A stretch of 64,000 nt of DNA. Source: Paraburkholderia sp. ZP32-5. Its GTDB lineage: Bacteria > Pseudomonadota > Gammaproteobacteria > Burkholderiales > Burkholderiaceae. The translations under genes and the position numbers were made by a program. The notes under the pieces are model-generated. The model was given only the letters and a program-made list of their open reading frames with translations, was not told where the DNA came from and did not search any database. Location of the stretch: contig NZ_JAJEJP010000001.1 of the NCBI RefSeq assembly GCF_021390495.1, forward strand, positions 3,534,001 to 3,598,000, in the 5' to 3' direction. Each line of letters begins with the position of its first letter. Position 1 is the stretch's first letter. Below, in pieces: positions 50,306 through 62,506 of this stretch.

Positions 50306-51151
50306 ATGATGCTGTCCCAGGTGGAAGAGATGCGCGACCAGTTGCGCCCGTCCGAGCGCAAGCTGGCCGATTACGTGATCGAGGCGCCGCGCGAGGTGCT
50401 CGATCTGTCGATGACCGAGGTCGCCGCGCGCGCCGGCGTCAGCCAGCCGACGATCGCGCGCTTCTGCCACGCGCTCGGTTTCTCGGGTTTTCGCGAATTC
50501 AAGATCCGGCTTGCGCAGGGAATCGCCGCCGAGGTGCCCGCGGTCTACCGCGACGTGCGGCCCGACGAGCCGACGCCCGGCGTCGCCGCGAAGGTGCTCG
50601 ACCGCACCATCGGCGCGCTGATCCAGGTGCGCAACAATCTGTCGTCGGACAGCGTCGCCGCGGCAATCGATATCCTCGCGAAGGCGCGGCGCATCGAGTT
50701 TTACGGCGCGGGCGGCTCGGGCATCGCCGCGCTCGACGTGCAGCACAAGTTCTTTCGTCTCGGCATGCCGAGCGTCGCGTATTCGGACCCGCATACGTTC
50801 CTGATGTCGGCGGCGCTGCTGGGCGCGGGCGACGTGGTCGTCGCGATCTCGAACACCGGCCGCACACGCGACATCATCGATGCCGCGAAGGCTGCGCTCC
50901 ATGCGGGCGCGAAAGTGATCGCGATCACGCACGGAAATTCGCCGCTCGCGCGGCTTGCAACGGTAGGTCTATTTGCGAACGTCGACGAAGACACCGACAT
51001 TTTTTCGCCGATGACCTCGCGCGTATCGCATCTGGCGATCGGCGACATTCTCGCGGTCGGCGTCGCGCTGAGCCGTGGGCCGGAACTGGTGGAAAAGCTT
51101 GCGCAGACGAAGGAGGTGATTCACCGGCGGCGGGTGGATTCGCAGGGGTGA
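50306..51151 (+). CDS. hexR: HexR-type regulator (RpiR family)
   Basis: The repressor of glucose and Entner-Doudoroff genes in proteobacteria, released by KDPG in Pseudomonas. 281 residues: N-terminal HTH_6 domain (about 1-77; LRPSERKLADYVIEAP, MTEVAARAGVSQPTIARFCH, ALGFSGFREFKIRLAQ) and a C-terminal SIS sugar-phosphate domain (about 125-255; RIEFYGAGGSGIAALD, AISNTGRTRDIIDAAKAAL). The frame opens at 50057, but homologues start at MMLSQVEEM; there is no Shine-Dalgarno. Divergent from edd, with two matching palindromes between them. Confidence 0.93.
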   Translation: MMLSQVEEMRDQLRPSERKLADYVIEAPREVLDLSMTEVAARAGVSQPTIARFCHALGFSGFREFKIRLAQGIAAEVPAVYRDVRPDEPTPGVAAKVLDRTIGALIQVRNNLSSDSVAAAIDILAKARRIEFYGAGGSGIAALDVQHKFFRLGMPSVAYSDPHTFLMSAALLGAGDVVVAISNTGRTRDIIDAAKAALHAGAKVIAITHGNSPLARLATVGLFANVDEDTDIFSPMTSRVSHLAIGDILAVGVALSRGPELVEKLAQTKEVIHRRRVDSQG

Positions 51152-51229
51152 CGGAAGCGCGGCGTCAAACGACGCACGAAGGCAAATCGAAGCGCGATAC
51201 CCATACGTATTGCGCGCGCCAGATACAAC

Positions 51230-51265
51230 AAGGGCGGTGTACCGGTTGTCCGGCACACCGCCCTT
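51230..51265. terminator. Bidirectional terminator, hexR / hemJ
   Basis: AAGGGCGGTGT, inner ACCGG/CCGG stem, ACACCGCCCTT then TCGCTTTTC. It ends hexR and, in reverse, hemJ. Confidence 0.8.
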
Positions 51266-51306
51266 TCGCTTTTCCGAGCACGGCGGCATTAACCGCCGTC
51301 AGCCGC

Positions 51307-51723
51307 TCAGAACGGCTTGATCACCACCAGCGCGACCGCCGCCAGCATGCCGAGCACCGGCAGCTCGTTGAACATCCGATACCACTTGTCCGAGCGGCGA
51401 TTCTCGCCGCGCTCGAAACGCCGCAGCAGCACGCCGCAGTAAATGTGATAGATCACCAGCAGCACGACCACGCCGACCTTCGCGTGAATCCACCCCTCCC
51501 CGCTGCCGATGCCGATCACGAGCCATAGCCACAAGCCGCAGGCAATCGCCGGCACCGCGATGAAGCTCATGAAGCGAAACAGCTTACGCGCCATGATCAG
51601 CAAACGCGCGGTCGCCGCGGGCTCCGTTTCCATCGCCAGATTGACGAAGATGCGCGGCAAATAGAACAGGCCGGCAAACCAGGAGGCAATCAATACGATG
51701 TGAAACGTCTTTACCCAGAGCAT
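51307..51723 (-). CDS. hemJ: Protoporphyrinogen IX oxidase HemJ
   Basis: A four-helix inner-membrane protein of the HemJ/UPF0093 family that oxidises protoporphyrinogen IX in haem synthesis. 138 residues. The conserved His is in KTFHIVLIASWFAGLFYLPR near the N-terminus; WIHAKVGVVVLLVIYH and RMFNELPVLGMLA follow. Older annotations call it a CopD-like or membrane protein. It is the last gene of the collinear run from bamE, 37 bp after proA. Confidence 0.93.
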   Translation of the reverse strand: MLWVKTFHIVLIASWFAGLFYLPRIFVNLAMETEPAATARLLIMARKLFRFMSFIAVPAIACGLWLWLVIGIGSGEGWIHAKVGVVVLLVIYHIYCGVLLRRFERGENRRSDKWYRMFNELPVLGMLAAVALVVIKPF

Positions 51724-51760
51724 CGGTGGTTCCTTGTTGTTGTGGCGCGCGGCGCGACGA

Positions 51761-53032
51761 TCACTGTCGGCCTTCGCCGTGACCGAGCACGACGTACTTC
51801 AGCGACGTCAGCCCGTCGAGGCCGACCGGGCCGCGCGCGTGCAGCTTGTCGTTCGAAATGCCGATCTCGGCACCAAGGCCGAACTCGAAGCCGTCCGCGA
51901 AACGCGTCGATGCATTGACCATCACGCTCGCCGAATCGACTTCGCGCAGGAAGCGCATCGCGCGATCGTGGTCTTCGGTGACGATCGCATCGGTGTGCTG
52001 CGAGCTGTAGGTATTGATGTGGTCGATCGCCGCGTCCAGATTGTCGACCACCTTGATCGCCAGCACCGGCGCCAGATATTCGGTGCGCCAGTCTTCTTCG
52101 GTCGCGTCGACGAGCGGGCCGACGCCCGCATCGGCGAGCACCGCGCGCGCCGCCGTGTCGACGCGCAGCTCGACGTCCTTGGCCCGATACAAATGCCCAA
52201 GCGGCGGCAGCACGTCGGCGGCGATGCCGCGCGCGACCAGCAGCGTTTCCATCGTGTTGCAGGTGCCGTAGCGGTGCGTCTTCGCGTTGTCGCAGACGTT
52301 GAGCGCCTTCGCCAGATCCGCCCGATCGTCGACATAGACGTGGCAGATGCCGTCCAAGTGCTTGATCATCGGCACGCGCGCTTCGTTGATCAGGCGCTCG
52401 ATCAGGCTCTTGCCGCCGCGCGGCACGATCACGTCGACGTATTCGGTCATCGTGATCAGCTTGCCGACCGCCGCGCGGTCGGCGGTCGCGACCACCTGCA
52501 CCGCGTCCTGCGGCAAGCCAGCCTTCTCGAGCCCTTCGCCGATCAGCTTCGCGAGCGCGGTATTGCATTCGAGCGCCTCGGAGCCGCCGCGCAGGATCGT
52601 CGCGTTACCGGACTTCAGGCACAGCGCGGCCGCGTCGATCGTCACGTTCGGGCGCGATTCGTAGATGATGCCGATCACGCCGAGCGGCACGCGCATCTGG
52701 CCGACCTGGATGCCGCTCGGCCGGTACTTGAGGTTGCTGATCTCACCGATCGGATCGGCCAGCGCCGCGACCTGGCGCAGACCTTCGACCATCGTCTTCA
52801 GTGCCTTGTCCGACAGCGTCAGACGGTCGATGAAAGCGGCGTCGTGGCCCTTATCGCGGGCGCGCTCGAGATCGCGCGCGTTAGCCGCTTTCAGCAGCCC
52901 GGCATCGCGCTCGATAGCCTCGGCGACAGCCGCCAGCGCGGCATTCTTCGCGGCGGTCGACGCGCGCGCCATCGCACGCGAAGCCTGGCGGGCGCGGCGG
53001 CCGAGGTCGGTCATGTACTGGTCGATATCCAT
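51761..53032 (-). CDS. proA: Gamma-glutamyl phosphate reductase
   Basis: Reduces gamma-glutamyl phosphate to glutamate-5-semialdehyde in proline synthesis. 423 residues from ATG 53032: [45 protein letters not shown], catalytic Cys in [14 protein letters not shown], and a substrate-binding [20 protein letters not shown]. Starts at 53038 and 53056 are also in frame; GAGA before 53032 favours the shortest. Confidence 0.96.
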   Translation of the reverse strand: MDIDQYMTDLGRRARQASRAMARASTAAKNAALAAVAEAIERDAGLLKAANARDLERARDKGHDAAFIDRLTLSDKALKTMVEGLRQVAALADPIGEISNLKYRPSGIQVGQMRVPLGVIGIIYESRPNVTIDAAALCLKSGNATILRGGSEALECNTALAKLIGEGLEKAGLPQDAVQVVATADRAAVGKLITMTEYVDVIVPRGGKSLIERLINEARVPMIKHLDGICHVYVDDRADLAKALNVCDNAKTHRYGTCNTMETLLVARGIAADVLPPLGHLYRAKDVELRVDTAARAVLADAGVGPLVDATEEDWRTEYLAPVLAIKVVDNLDAAIDHINTYSSQHTDAIVTEDHDRAMRFLREVDSASVMVNASTRFADGFEFGLGAEIGISNDKLHARGPVGLDGLTSLKYVVLGHGEGRQ

Positions 53033-53300
53033 GGTCATTCTCGTGATGCCCCGCACTACGGCGTGCGGAAAGTCGGGGGATTAGCGAAAGGTCAAGCGAT
53101 TGTAAGTCGGGTGCAGGGGCTTTGCTTATGCGTAGCCGGTGAGTGCGCCGCCGTGTCGCGGATTCGCCCGGTGGTCGGCGGTCGGAGCAAGCGCGGCGTA
53201 CGAACAGGCGGTCGGCCAGACAACGCGAGCGTGCGCGAAACTGTCACCGGCACGCGCGACGACGCTCGCCGCCCTGCTTCGCTTCGCGCTTCAGACTGAC

Positions 53301-54422
53301 CTACCTACGCGCTGGCGTGGCAGTCGGAGTCCGAGGTCGTGATGGCGGCACGGGCGCCGCTGCCGATGGTTTGGGCGCGGCCACCGTCATCGCGAGCTCG
53401 AAGAGCCCATCCCACGGATCGGGCGGCGGATCGTTGCGATGATTGCCCGGCGTACCGCCCGACAAACCCTTCACCTGACGATCGAGGCGCGCGGCCAGCG
53501 CCAGCGCCTTCTCCAGCGCTGCCTCGCTGACGCGCGACAACGCCGGTCCGATCAGCCGCTCACGCGGGCCCCACACGCGGTTCTCGCGCGTGAGCATCGC
53601 GAGCGGTTTGCCGGCCGCGACGCCGCGCTTGATCCGCAGCAGCGTGCGCACTTCCTCGACCACCGCCCACAACACCAGCACGGAGGCTTCGCCTTCGCCG
53701 CGCAGCCCGTCGAGCATGCGCGCCAGCCGGCCGACGTCGCCCGCGAGCATCGCCTCGTTGAGCTTGAACACGTCGTAGCGCGCGACGTTGAGCACCGCGT
53801 CCTGAACCTGATCGAAGCTCAACGAGCCGGACGGATACAGCAGCCCGAGCTTCTGGATTTCCTGATGCGCGGCAAGCAGATTGCCTTCGACACGCTCGGC
53901 GATGAACGCGAGCGCGCGCCGCCCTTCCTCGCCGGCCGCGACACGCTGGCCTTGGGCTGCGAGCCGTTGGCCGACCCAGTTCGGCAATTGCGCGCGCTCG
54001 ACCGGATCGATCTTCAGCGCGACGCCCGCGTCGGCGAGCGCGCTGAACCACGCGGACTTCTGCGTGGCGGCGTCGAGGCGCGGCAGCGTGATCATTGTCA
54101 GCACGTCGTCGTTGACGGCGGCCGCGAGCGCCTTCAGCGCATCCGCGCCTTCTTTGCCCGGTTTGCCCGATGGAATGCGCAACTCAACGAGCTGGCGATC
54201 GCCGAACAGCGACATCGACTGGCTCGCGCCCAGCAGCGAACTCCAGTCGAAGCCGCGCTCAACCGTAAACACCGAGCGGTCGGTGAAGCCCGCCGCGCGC
54301 GCGGCCGCGCGGATGCGGTCGCTCGCTTCCTGCGCGAGCAGGTGCTCGTCGCCGTGCACGACGTACAGTCCGGCGAGGCCCTTGGCGAGATGCGCTTCAA
54401 GCGCGTCAGGTCGCAGTTGCAT
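53301..54422 (-). CDS. holA: DNA polymerase III delta subunit
   Basis: The clamp-loader wrench that opens the beta ring. 373 residues, AAA+-like: LYVVHGDEHLLAQEASDRIR in the N-domain, WSSLLGASQSMSLFGDRQLV, LPNWVGQRLAAQG, and LLAAHQEIQKLGLLYP. The C-terminal ~30 residues are Pro/Ala-rich and likely disordered. It lies 80 bp after lptE, the usual neighbour in proteobacteria. The 268-bp holA-proA gap shows no element. Confidence 0.94.
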   Translation of the reverse strand: MQLRPDALEAHLAKGLAGLYVVHGDEHLLAQEASDRIRAAARAAGFTDRSVFTVERGFDWSSLLGASQSMSLFGDRQLVELRIPSGKPGKEGADALKALAAAVNDDVLTMITLPRLDAATQKSAWFSALADAGVALKIDPVERAQLPNWVGQRLAAQGQRVAAGEEGRRALAFIAERVEGNLLAAHQEIQKLGLLYPSGSLSFDQVQDAVLNVARYDVFKLNEAMLAGDVGRLARMLDGLRGEGEASVLVLWAVVEEVRTLLRIKRGVAAGKPLAMLTRENRVWGPRERLIGPALSRVSEAALEKALALAARLDRQVKGLSGGTPGNHRNDPPPDPWDGLFELAMTVAAPKPSAAAPVPPSRPRTPTATPARR

Positions 54423-54502
54423 GGCTAACGGTTGGCGGGATGGATGAATTGCGGCACATCAGGAACGGCGATCACGAATAGCGGCGATGAACAGGCCACC
54501 GC

Positions 54503-55054
54503 TCACAGCGGCGGCGGCGGCAGCGGCGCGCGCGGCGCCACCGCCGGCACGGCCTCGCCCGGCGCCGGATGCAGCGAGCGCACCACGCCCAGACGGCGGA
54601 TCAACTGATCGATCGCGTCGTTCTCCATGTCGGCGAACAGGATGTCGGACTCGGCCGCCTTCGCCTGCGAGAACTGGTCGCTATAGGTCATCGCGCGATT
54701 CAGCGCGATCACGCTCGGCGGGATCAGCATCGTGCCGTCCTTGCCGGTCAGCTGGTAGGTCATCTGCAGATTCAGCTGGTACTCGGCGACCACGCCCAGC
54801 GAGTTCAGTGTCAGCGTGCTGATGTTGCGGTTCTGCGTGATCTGCAGGATCGCGTCGGCATTGGCGATCGAGCTGACGACCACCGTATCGCTGCCGCCCT
54901 GCACGATGCGCGTGAGCCGCGCGCTAGCCGCGGCCGAGCCGCCGACCACGTAGAGACGCTTGAACGCGTAGTCCTGCTGGCCGCGCAACTTGAAGCCGCA
55001 GGCCGACAACATCATTACGCTGCAAGCGAGCGTCAAAAACGATCTGCGAGTCAC
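54503..55054 (-). CDS. lptE: LPS-assembly lipoprotein LptE
   Basis: The outer-membrane lipoprotein plug of the LptD barrel. 183 residues; GTG start at 55054 with AGGAG five bases before it. The signal peptide MTRRSFLTLACSVMMLSAC ends at a lipobox LSAC/G, and it begins with an Arg pair resembling a Tat signal. ADAILQITQNRN and SLGVVAEYQLNLQMTYQL are the family core. The C-terminal ~20 residues are Pro/Ala-rich. The longer frame to 55417 reads back through leuS. Neighbours leuS and holA are standard. Confidence 0.93.
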   Translation of the reverse strand: MTRRSFLTLACSVMMLSACGFKLRGQQDYAFKRLYVVGGSAAASARLTRIVQGGSDTVVVSSIANADAILQITQNRNISTLTLNSLGVVAEYQLNLQMTYQLTGKDGTMLIPPSVIALNRAMTYSDQFSQAKAAESDILFADMENDAIDQLIRRLGVVRSLHPAPGEAVPAVAPRAPLPPPPL

Positions 55055-55143
55055 ATTCGCTCCTGGTTCGCAGTGGATTCGCGGTGCCGTGAAACGCCGC
55101 CACGCGGACGGCGCTCCCCCCTGCCGGATGATGGCGTGGGTCG

Positions 55144-57750
<2,607 letters not shown>

Positions 57751-57757
57751 CTAGGTT

Positions 57758-57836
57758 CGGTGCTTTCGCACCGGCCGGGTGCTCTGCAGGATGTGATTGC
57801 GTCGTTTCCCCTCTGGCGGGGAAAGGGCTGATTATA
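57758..57836 (-). promoter_or_regulatory. leuS leader with -10 box and hairpin
   Basis: TATAAT on the minus strand at 57831-57836 is a likely -10; no -35 is clear. In the leader, CGGTGC-GAAA-GCACCG (57758-57773) forms a tetraloop stem about 20 bp before the ATG. No leader peptide or T-box is visible. Confidence 0.4.
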
Positions 57837-57925
57837 CCGTTCGCGGACCGGCGCGCCGCGCGGCGTGGCGGCGGCGTTCAGGGGCGTTCACGGGTGTTCG
57901 TGGACGTTCAGGGGCGGGCGCCCCG

Positions 57926-58357
57926 TCAGTGCTGCGCGCCCGGAGGAGGCGGATCGGTGACGAAGCCGAGCCGTTCGAGCCCCGCCTGCTGCGCGGCGCC
58001 CATCACCTGCGCGATCACTTCGTAGCGTGTCGAGCGCTCGGCGCGCAGCTGGATCTCCGGCTGGTCCGCCTGCTTGCCGGCCGCGGTGAAACGCTCGCGC
58101 ATCTGCGCGAGCGTGATCGGCTGGCTGTTCCAGTAGAGCCGGCCAGTCGCGTCGATCGATAGAGCAATGGTTTGCGGGGTCTGACGCGCGGGCGCCGCCG
58201 CGACCTTCGGCAGATCGAGCCGGATCGCGTGCGAGAACAACGGCGCGGTGATGATGAAGATGACCAGAAGAACCAGCATCACGTCGATCAACGGTGTCAT
58301 GTTGATCTCGGCCATCGGCGCGGCCGTCTGTTTTTTCTCGAGTCCGCCGAATGCCAT
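57926..58357 (-). CDS. exbD: ExbD-type biopolymer transport protein
   Basis: The TonB-motor partner of ExbB. 143 residues: one N-terminal membrane helix with the proton-carrying Asp in MTPLIDVMLVLLVIFI (D near 25), then a periplasmic domain (QIQLRAERSTRYEVIAQVMG-like segment). No tonB gene is adjacent. It lies 84 bp after exbB. The 190-bp gap to leuS has a short direct repeat GTTCAGGGGCG (57875, 57906). Confidence 0.93.
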   Translation of the reverse strand: MAFGGLEKKQTAAPMAEINMTPLIDVMLVLLVIFIITAPLFSHAIRLDLPKVAAAPARQTPQTIALSIDATGRLYWNSQPITLAQMRERFTAAGKQADQPEIQLRAERSTRYEVIAQVMGAAQQAGLERLGFVTDPPPPGAQH

Positions 58358-58441
58358 GTCGCTTTCTCCTTGCGTCTGAGTTGCGCGGGGCCTGCGCTGG
58401 CGTTCTTCGTGGGCGACTAGCGGGCCCGCACGCGCGGCGTG

Positions 58442-59164
58442 TCAGCGCTGAGTCTCGTGGGCCGAAGCCGGCTGAGCGCGCGCCGGCGCGTGAGTCTGCT
58501 CGACCGGTCCGCACACGTAGGCGTGAAGATCGTGCGCGAAGCCGTCGAGTTCCTCCGACAATTGCCGTACGAGCCGCCCCAGCACGTTGTACGCGAGCAC
58601 CGCCGGAATCGCGACCACGAGGCCGAACGCGGTCATGATCAGCGCTTCGCCGACCGGCCCGGCAACGTTCTCGATCTGCGCCTGGCCGCTCGCCGCGATG
58701 CTGCCGAGTGCGTGATAGATACCCCACACGGTGCCGAGCAGACCAACGAACGGCGCGGTGCTGCCGACCGATGCGAGCAGCACCTGGCCGAATTCGAGCC
58801 GCCGCTGCGATGCGTTGAGCGCCTGGCGCAACGCCCGCAGCACCCGTTCGCTACGATCGACGCGGGCGAGCAGCGCGCCCGGAATATCGACCTCGGCGGC
58901 ATGCAGCGCCGCTTCGGCAAGCGGCGTGAATACGCGCTCGCGGTCAGCGCGCCGCAACACCGCGACGCCTTCGGAAAGCGTCGGTGCCTGCCAGAACTGC
59001 GTGATCGCCCGGGGGGCCTGACGCTTCGCGCGCGTGAGAATCCAGCTCTTGACGATCAGAAAACACCAGCTCGCAATCGACATGGCCAGCAGCACATACG
59101 CGACACCATGCGTGATCGCATCGCTCGTTTGCAGGTAATGGATGATGCCGCTGCTGCCTGCCAT
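58442..59164 (-). CDS. exbB: ExbB/TolQ-type proton channel
   Basis: The proton-channel scaffold of the ExbBD motor. 240 residues, three membrane helices; SVGSTAPFVGLLGTVWGIYH and GPVGEALIMTAFGLVVAIPA are the diagnostic helices, with the pore Thr/Ser residues. ExbBD rather than TolQR is favoured because no tolA or tolB follows. It follows dapB by 78 bp. The C-terminal ~20 residues are Ala/Pro-rich. Confidence 0.93.
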   Translation of the reverse strand: MAGSSGIIHYLQTSDAITHGVAYVLLAMSIASWCFLIVKSWILTRAKRQAPRAITQFWQAPTLSEGVAVLRRADRERVFTPLAEAALHAAEVDIPGALLARVDRSERVLRALRQALNASQRRLEFGQVLLASVGSTAPFVGLLGTVWGIYHALGSIAASGQAQIENVAGPVGEALIMTAFGLVVAIPAVLAYNVLGRLVRQLSEELDGFAHDLHAYVCGPVEQTHAPARAQPASAHETQR

Positions 59165-59242
59165 CTGACCTCGCCGTAGGAAAGTGACTTCAGAAGGGCG
59201 CGCCGGACGCCGCCCCGCCTGTTGCGCAACGACAGGCCACGC

Positions 59243-60040
59243 TCAACGCAGGCCGAGCACGTCCTGCATATCGAAGAAGCCGGTTGCGTGCCCTTCGAGA
59301 AAGCGTACAGCACGAAGCGCGCCTTGAGCATACGACAGACGGCTGCCCGATTTGTGTGTGATTTCGATGCGCTCGCCGATGCCTGCGAACAGCACCGTAT
59401 GATCGCCGACGATATCGCCGCCGCGAATCGCCGAAAAACCGATCGTGGACGGATCGCGCTCGCCGGTCACGCCTTCGCGACCGTAGACCGCGCAATCGTC
59501 GAGATTGCGGCCGAGCGCGTTGGCGATCACTTCGCCCATCGTCAGCGCGGTGCCGGACGGCGCGTCGACCTTGTGACGATGATGCGCCTCGATGATCTCG
59601 ATGTCGTAGCCGGTTGCGAAGTGCCGCGCCGCGTATTCGAGCAGCTTCAGCGTCACGTTCACGCCGACGCTCATGTTCGATGCGAACACGACGCCGATCT
59701 TCTCGCCCGCCGCGCGCAGCTGTGCTTTCTGCTCGTTGTCGAAGCCGGTCGTGCCGATCACCATTTTCACGTTATGGCGCTGCGCCGCTTCAAGGTACGC
59801 GAGCGTCGCGTTGGGGCGAGTGAAGTCGATCAGGTAGTCGGAGTCGGCGAAGACGCGCTCGATGTCGTCGGTGAGCAGCACACCGGTCTGCTTGCCGAGA
59901 AACGCACCGGCGTCCTGGCCGATCTGCGCTGCGTCCGCGCGATCCAGCGCGCCGGACAGCGTGGCGCCGGCATCGTTGAGGACGGTTTCGATGAGCATGC
60001 GGCCCATACGGCCCGATGCGCCAGCAATGGCAATTTTCAT
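59243..60040 (-). CDS. dapB: 4-hydroxy-tetrahydrodipicolinate reductase
   Basis: The NAD(P)H-dependent step to tetrahydrodipicolinate in lysine and murein synthesis. 265 residues: Rossmann [14 protein letters not shown] at the start (about 3-16), [14 protein letters not shown], and the catalytic [19 protein letters not shown] (about 155-173). The frame continues to 60160, but the ATG at 60040 begins the family sequence. The ribosome site is weak; a stem ACCGGG-GATGT-CCCGGT lies 25 bp upstream. Confidence 0.97.
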   Translation of the reverse strand: MKIAIAGASGRMGRMLIETVLNDAGATLSGALDRADAAQIGQDAGAFLGKQTGVLLTDDIERVFADSDYLIDFTRPNATLAYLEAAQRHNVKMVIGTTGFDNEQKAQLRAAGEKIGVVFASNMSVGVNVTLKLLEYAARHFATGYDIEIIEAHHRHKVDAPSGTALTMGEVIANALGRNLDDCAVYGREGVTGERDPSTIGFSAIRGGDIVGDHTVLFAGIGERIEITHKSGSRLSYAQGALRAVRFLEGHATGFFDMQDVLGLR

Positions 60041-60438
60041 GACGATGAGAATTCGAAAGATACGACCGGGGATGTCCCGGTAAATGCGCCCAGCCAATGC
60101 GTCGGCGAACGCGCCGGAAAGGCACTTGATAGGCATCGGCATGCGCGGTTCGGCGAGCACGGCCGGCTAATACAGGCACCAGCGGCTGCGGGCGACGCAG
60201 GCCAAAGTACGCCGGGACGGCAAATCAAACAGCGGGCCGTGAACCATGACACCCGCCTAGCGCTGCCTAGGCCGCCTACGTACGGTCGCACGCTCGGGCA
60301 AACCGTTCAGGCAACTTTCTCAGCCAACCTTGACCAGTCGACCGCCCGCGCAATTCACTAGAGCAACTCGCCCCGGGACATAACGCCACGAGACGAGCAG
60401 CCATTCAAGCAAGCGTCGCGCAACGCCGGCAGACGGGA
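60041..60438. other. 398-bp gap between bamE and dapB
   Basis: No ORF with a plausible start and no tRNA. It holds a small stem (ACCGGG-N5-CCCGGT, 60065-60081) in the dapB leader. No T-tract terminator follows the bamE stop, so read-through to dapB or a long 3' UTR is possible. Confidence 0.5.
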
Positions 60439-61278
60439 TTAGTTGCTCGTTCCCGACGGAGCCGCGGAGCCGCCAGACTGTGTGTTCGGGCTACCGCTAC
60501 TCTGCGAGCCGGTCGGCCCGACCGGGTTGCTCTGATTAGCCGGCACTGGCGGCGGCGGACGATGGAACTGGAACTGCGGCTGACCACCTGCCGTCGGCCC
60601 TTGCGTCGGGATGCCGCCAGCGTTCACGGTCGGCACGCCGGAGCGCACGGACGGCGCGCCGCCCGACGGCGACGCCGCGCTGGTCGCGCGATTGGCGGCC
60701 TGTGCGGCTTCCGCGTTGGCGTCCATCGACGGTTGAGCCGCCTCTACCGCGCCGTCGACCGACGGCGAGCGCGTGGTGTCGACCGTAGCGGGTGCCGCTG
60801 CCGCGGCGGCGTCGCTCGCGGCCACCGCGTTCGCCGCTTCGGCTGCGCTCGTCGCGCGCACCGGCGCCGCGTTCGGCCGGCGGCCGCGCCGGTCGCCGTC
60901 GATTTCGGCCAGCAATTCGAGATTGGTCGGGAGATCTTCGCCGCCGGTCCAGTGGGTCACGAGGTCACCCGAGAAGAACACGACGAAGTCGCGCTGCTGG
61001 ACGATCGCCGTCGAGCCGCGCTTGAAGTAGAACACGTAATCCCAGCGATCGGCGTGGAACATGTCGGTCAGCAACGGCGTGCCGAGCAACTGGCGCACCT
61101 GCGCGCGCGACATGCCGACCTTCATCTGGTCAGCCATTTCCTGCGACACGAAATTACCTTGCACAACCGTAATGCGATACGGCGTAATGCTCTGAGCGAT
61201 GCGCTGGGTCAGGCTGTCGTAGGTGGAACATCCGGCAAGAACCGCGACAGTCGCAACAGCGATCAAGGTACCCCGCAT
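60439..61278 (-). CDS. bamE: Outer-membrane assembly lipoprotein BamE with long tail
   Basis: A lipoprotein of the BAM beta-barrel machine. From ATG 61278 (GGGGGAG site) it is 279 residues: a lipoprotein signal MRGTLIAVATVAVLAGC, the SmpA/OmlA fold (about 25-115; YRITVVQGNFVSQEMADQM, GMSRAQVRQLLGTPLLTDMF, RWDYVFYFKRG), then a low-complexity C-terminus rich in Ala, Gly, Ser and Pro. E. coli BamE is 113 residues, so more than half is extra. The longer frame to 61326 is not needed. Divergent from fur, as in many proteobacteria. Confidence 0.95.
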   Translation of the reverse strand: MRGTLIAVATVAVLAGCSTYDSLTQRIAQSITPYRITVVQGNFVSQEMADQMKVGMSRAQVRQLLGTPLLTDMFHADRWDYVFYFKRGSTAIVQQRDFVVFFSGDLVTHWTGGEDLPTNLELLAEIDGDRRGRRPNAAPVRATSAAEAANAVAASDAAAAAAPATVDTTRSPSVDGAVEAAQPSMDANAEAAQAANRATSAASPSGGAPSVRSGVPTVNAGGIPTQGPTAGGQPQFQFHRPPPPVPANQSNPVGPTGSQSSGSPNTQSGGSAAPSGTSN

Positions 61279-61432
61279 GCGGCTCCCCCGGTAAATCAAT
61301 TCAGATTTAGAAATCATTTCACTCACCGTGCGGGCCCGCTGACGAGCCGCGCTTCATTCCATCGAAGATGACCAGAACGGCAAAAACACATTACTATGAG
61401 AGCCCAGCATTGTACTCTAGGGATCCCTTGTC

Positions 61433-61861
61433 ATGACCAATCCAACCGATCTCAAGAATATCGGGCTCAAGGCGACCCTTCCGCGCCTCAAAATCCTTGA
61501 GATTTTCCAGCACAGCCCGGTGCGCCACCTGACCGCCGAAGACGTGTACCGCAACCTGCTGCATGAGGAACTCGATATCGGTCTCGCCACCGTCTATCGG
61601 GTGCTGACGCAGTTCGAGCAGGCCGGCCTGCTTTCGCGCAGCAATTTCGAGTCGGGCAAGGCGGTGTTCGAACTGAACGAAGGGTCGCACCACGACCACC
61701 TCGTGTGCCTCGATTGCGGCCTCGTCGAAGAATTTTTCGATTCCGAAATCGAAAGCCGCCAGCAGTCCATCGCCAAGGAACGCGGCTTCAAGCTGCAGGA
61801 ACACGCGCTCGCACTGTATGGAGTGTGTACGAAGGAGAACTGCCCGCATCGCAAGCACTGA
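61433..61861 (+). CDS. fur: Ferric uptake regulator
   Basis: Represses iron genes when Fe2+ is bound. 142 residues: winged helix with [19 protein letters not shown] and [17 protein letters not shown], His cluster [13 protein letters not shown], and two Cys pairs (CLDC and CTKENC) as in zinc-structural Fur. The 154-bp gap shared with bamE has no clear Fur box, so autoregulation is not evident. Confidence 0.98.
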   Translation: MTNPTDLKNIGLKATLPRLKILEIFQHSPVRHLTAEDVYRNLLHEELDIGLATVYRVLTQFEQAGLLSRSNFESGKAVFELNEGSHHDHLVCLDCGLVEEFFDSEIESRQQSIAKERGFKLQEHALALYGVCTKENCPHRKH

Positions 61862-61901
61862 TGCGCCGCCGGCCGCGCGGGAGTAGGCGGTCCGGCACAT
61901 C

Positions 61902-61944
61902 AAAAAAAGACCCGGCCGATGGAAATCGGCCGGGTCTTTTTCTT
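61902..61944. terminator. fur / allA bidirectional terminator
   Basis: AAAAAGACCCGGCCGAT, loop GGAA, ATCGGCCGGGTCTTTTTCTTT. Long GC-rich stem between convergent genes. Confidence 0.93.
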
Positions 61945-61969
61945 TGCGGTACTGCCAGCACAAGGGCCG

Positions 61970-62482
61970 TCAGGCCAACGCCTCGACGCTCGTCTCGAAT
62001 GCAAGCCGCCACGGCTCGGCGAGTTGCAACTCATCGCAATTAGGCTGCTCACCGCCGCGATCGATCACGACGAAATCGCTGACCCGATCGAGCGCGAGCA
62101 GCGGATGGTGCCAGACCCCTTTCGCGTAATTGACGCCCTGCCACGCATCGGTCCAGAACGCGCGCATGCACGCGGGATCGAATTCCCCCGCCGGGGCGAC
62201 CACCACCAGATAGCGCCCCGCCTGCAACGGAACGAACGCCTGACTGCCGAGCGGGTGCCGCTCCATCATCGTGATGTCGACCGGCAGTGCGCGCGGCTGC
62301 GCGCGAAACAGGTTGATCAGCGGCCGCCCGCCCTGCTCCATGACGTCGACGCGGGCGAGGTCGTGATAACGCTCGGTCGTGCCGCCGTTGATCGGAAAAT
62401 GGCGCGCGCCGTCGAGTTCGATCACGTCGCCGAACGGCGCGAACGCCGCGCGCGTCAGGCGCTCGATCTGCAAGGTCTTCAT
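61970..62482 (-). CDS. allA: Ureidoglycolate lyase
   Basis: Cleaves ureidoglycolate to glyoxylate and urea. 170 residues of cupin-like AllA fold: [45 protein letters not shown], and [10 protein letters not shown] with the double His. Start chosen at 62482 (GGAG eight bases before). It follows alc by 24 bp, so the two probably form an operon for allantoate breakdown. Confidence 0.95.
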   Translation of the reverse strand: MKTLQIERLTRAAFAPFGDVIELDGARHFPINGGTTERYHDLARVDVMEQGGRPLINLFRAQPRALPVDITMMERHPLGSQAFVPLQAGRYLVVVAPAGEFDPACMRAFWTDAWQGVNYAKGVWHHPLLALDRVSDFVVIDRGGEQPNCDELQLAEPWRLAFETSVEALA

Positions 62483-62506
62483 ACGCATTGCTCCCAGTTC
62501 GCCGCG

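Noticed and set aside
57875..57916. Short direct repeat GTTCAGGGGCG
   Set aside because: Two copies only, in spacer after exbD; too short to call an element.
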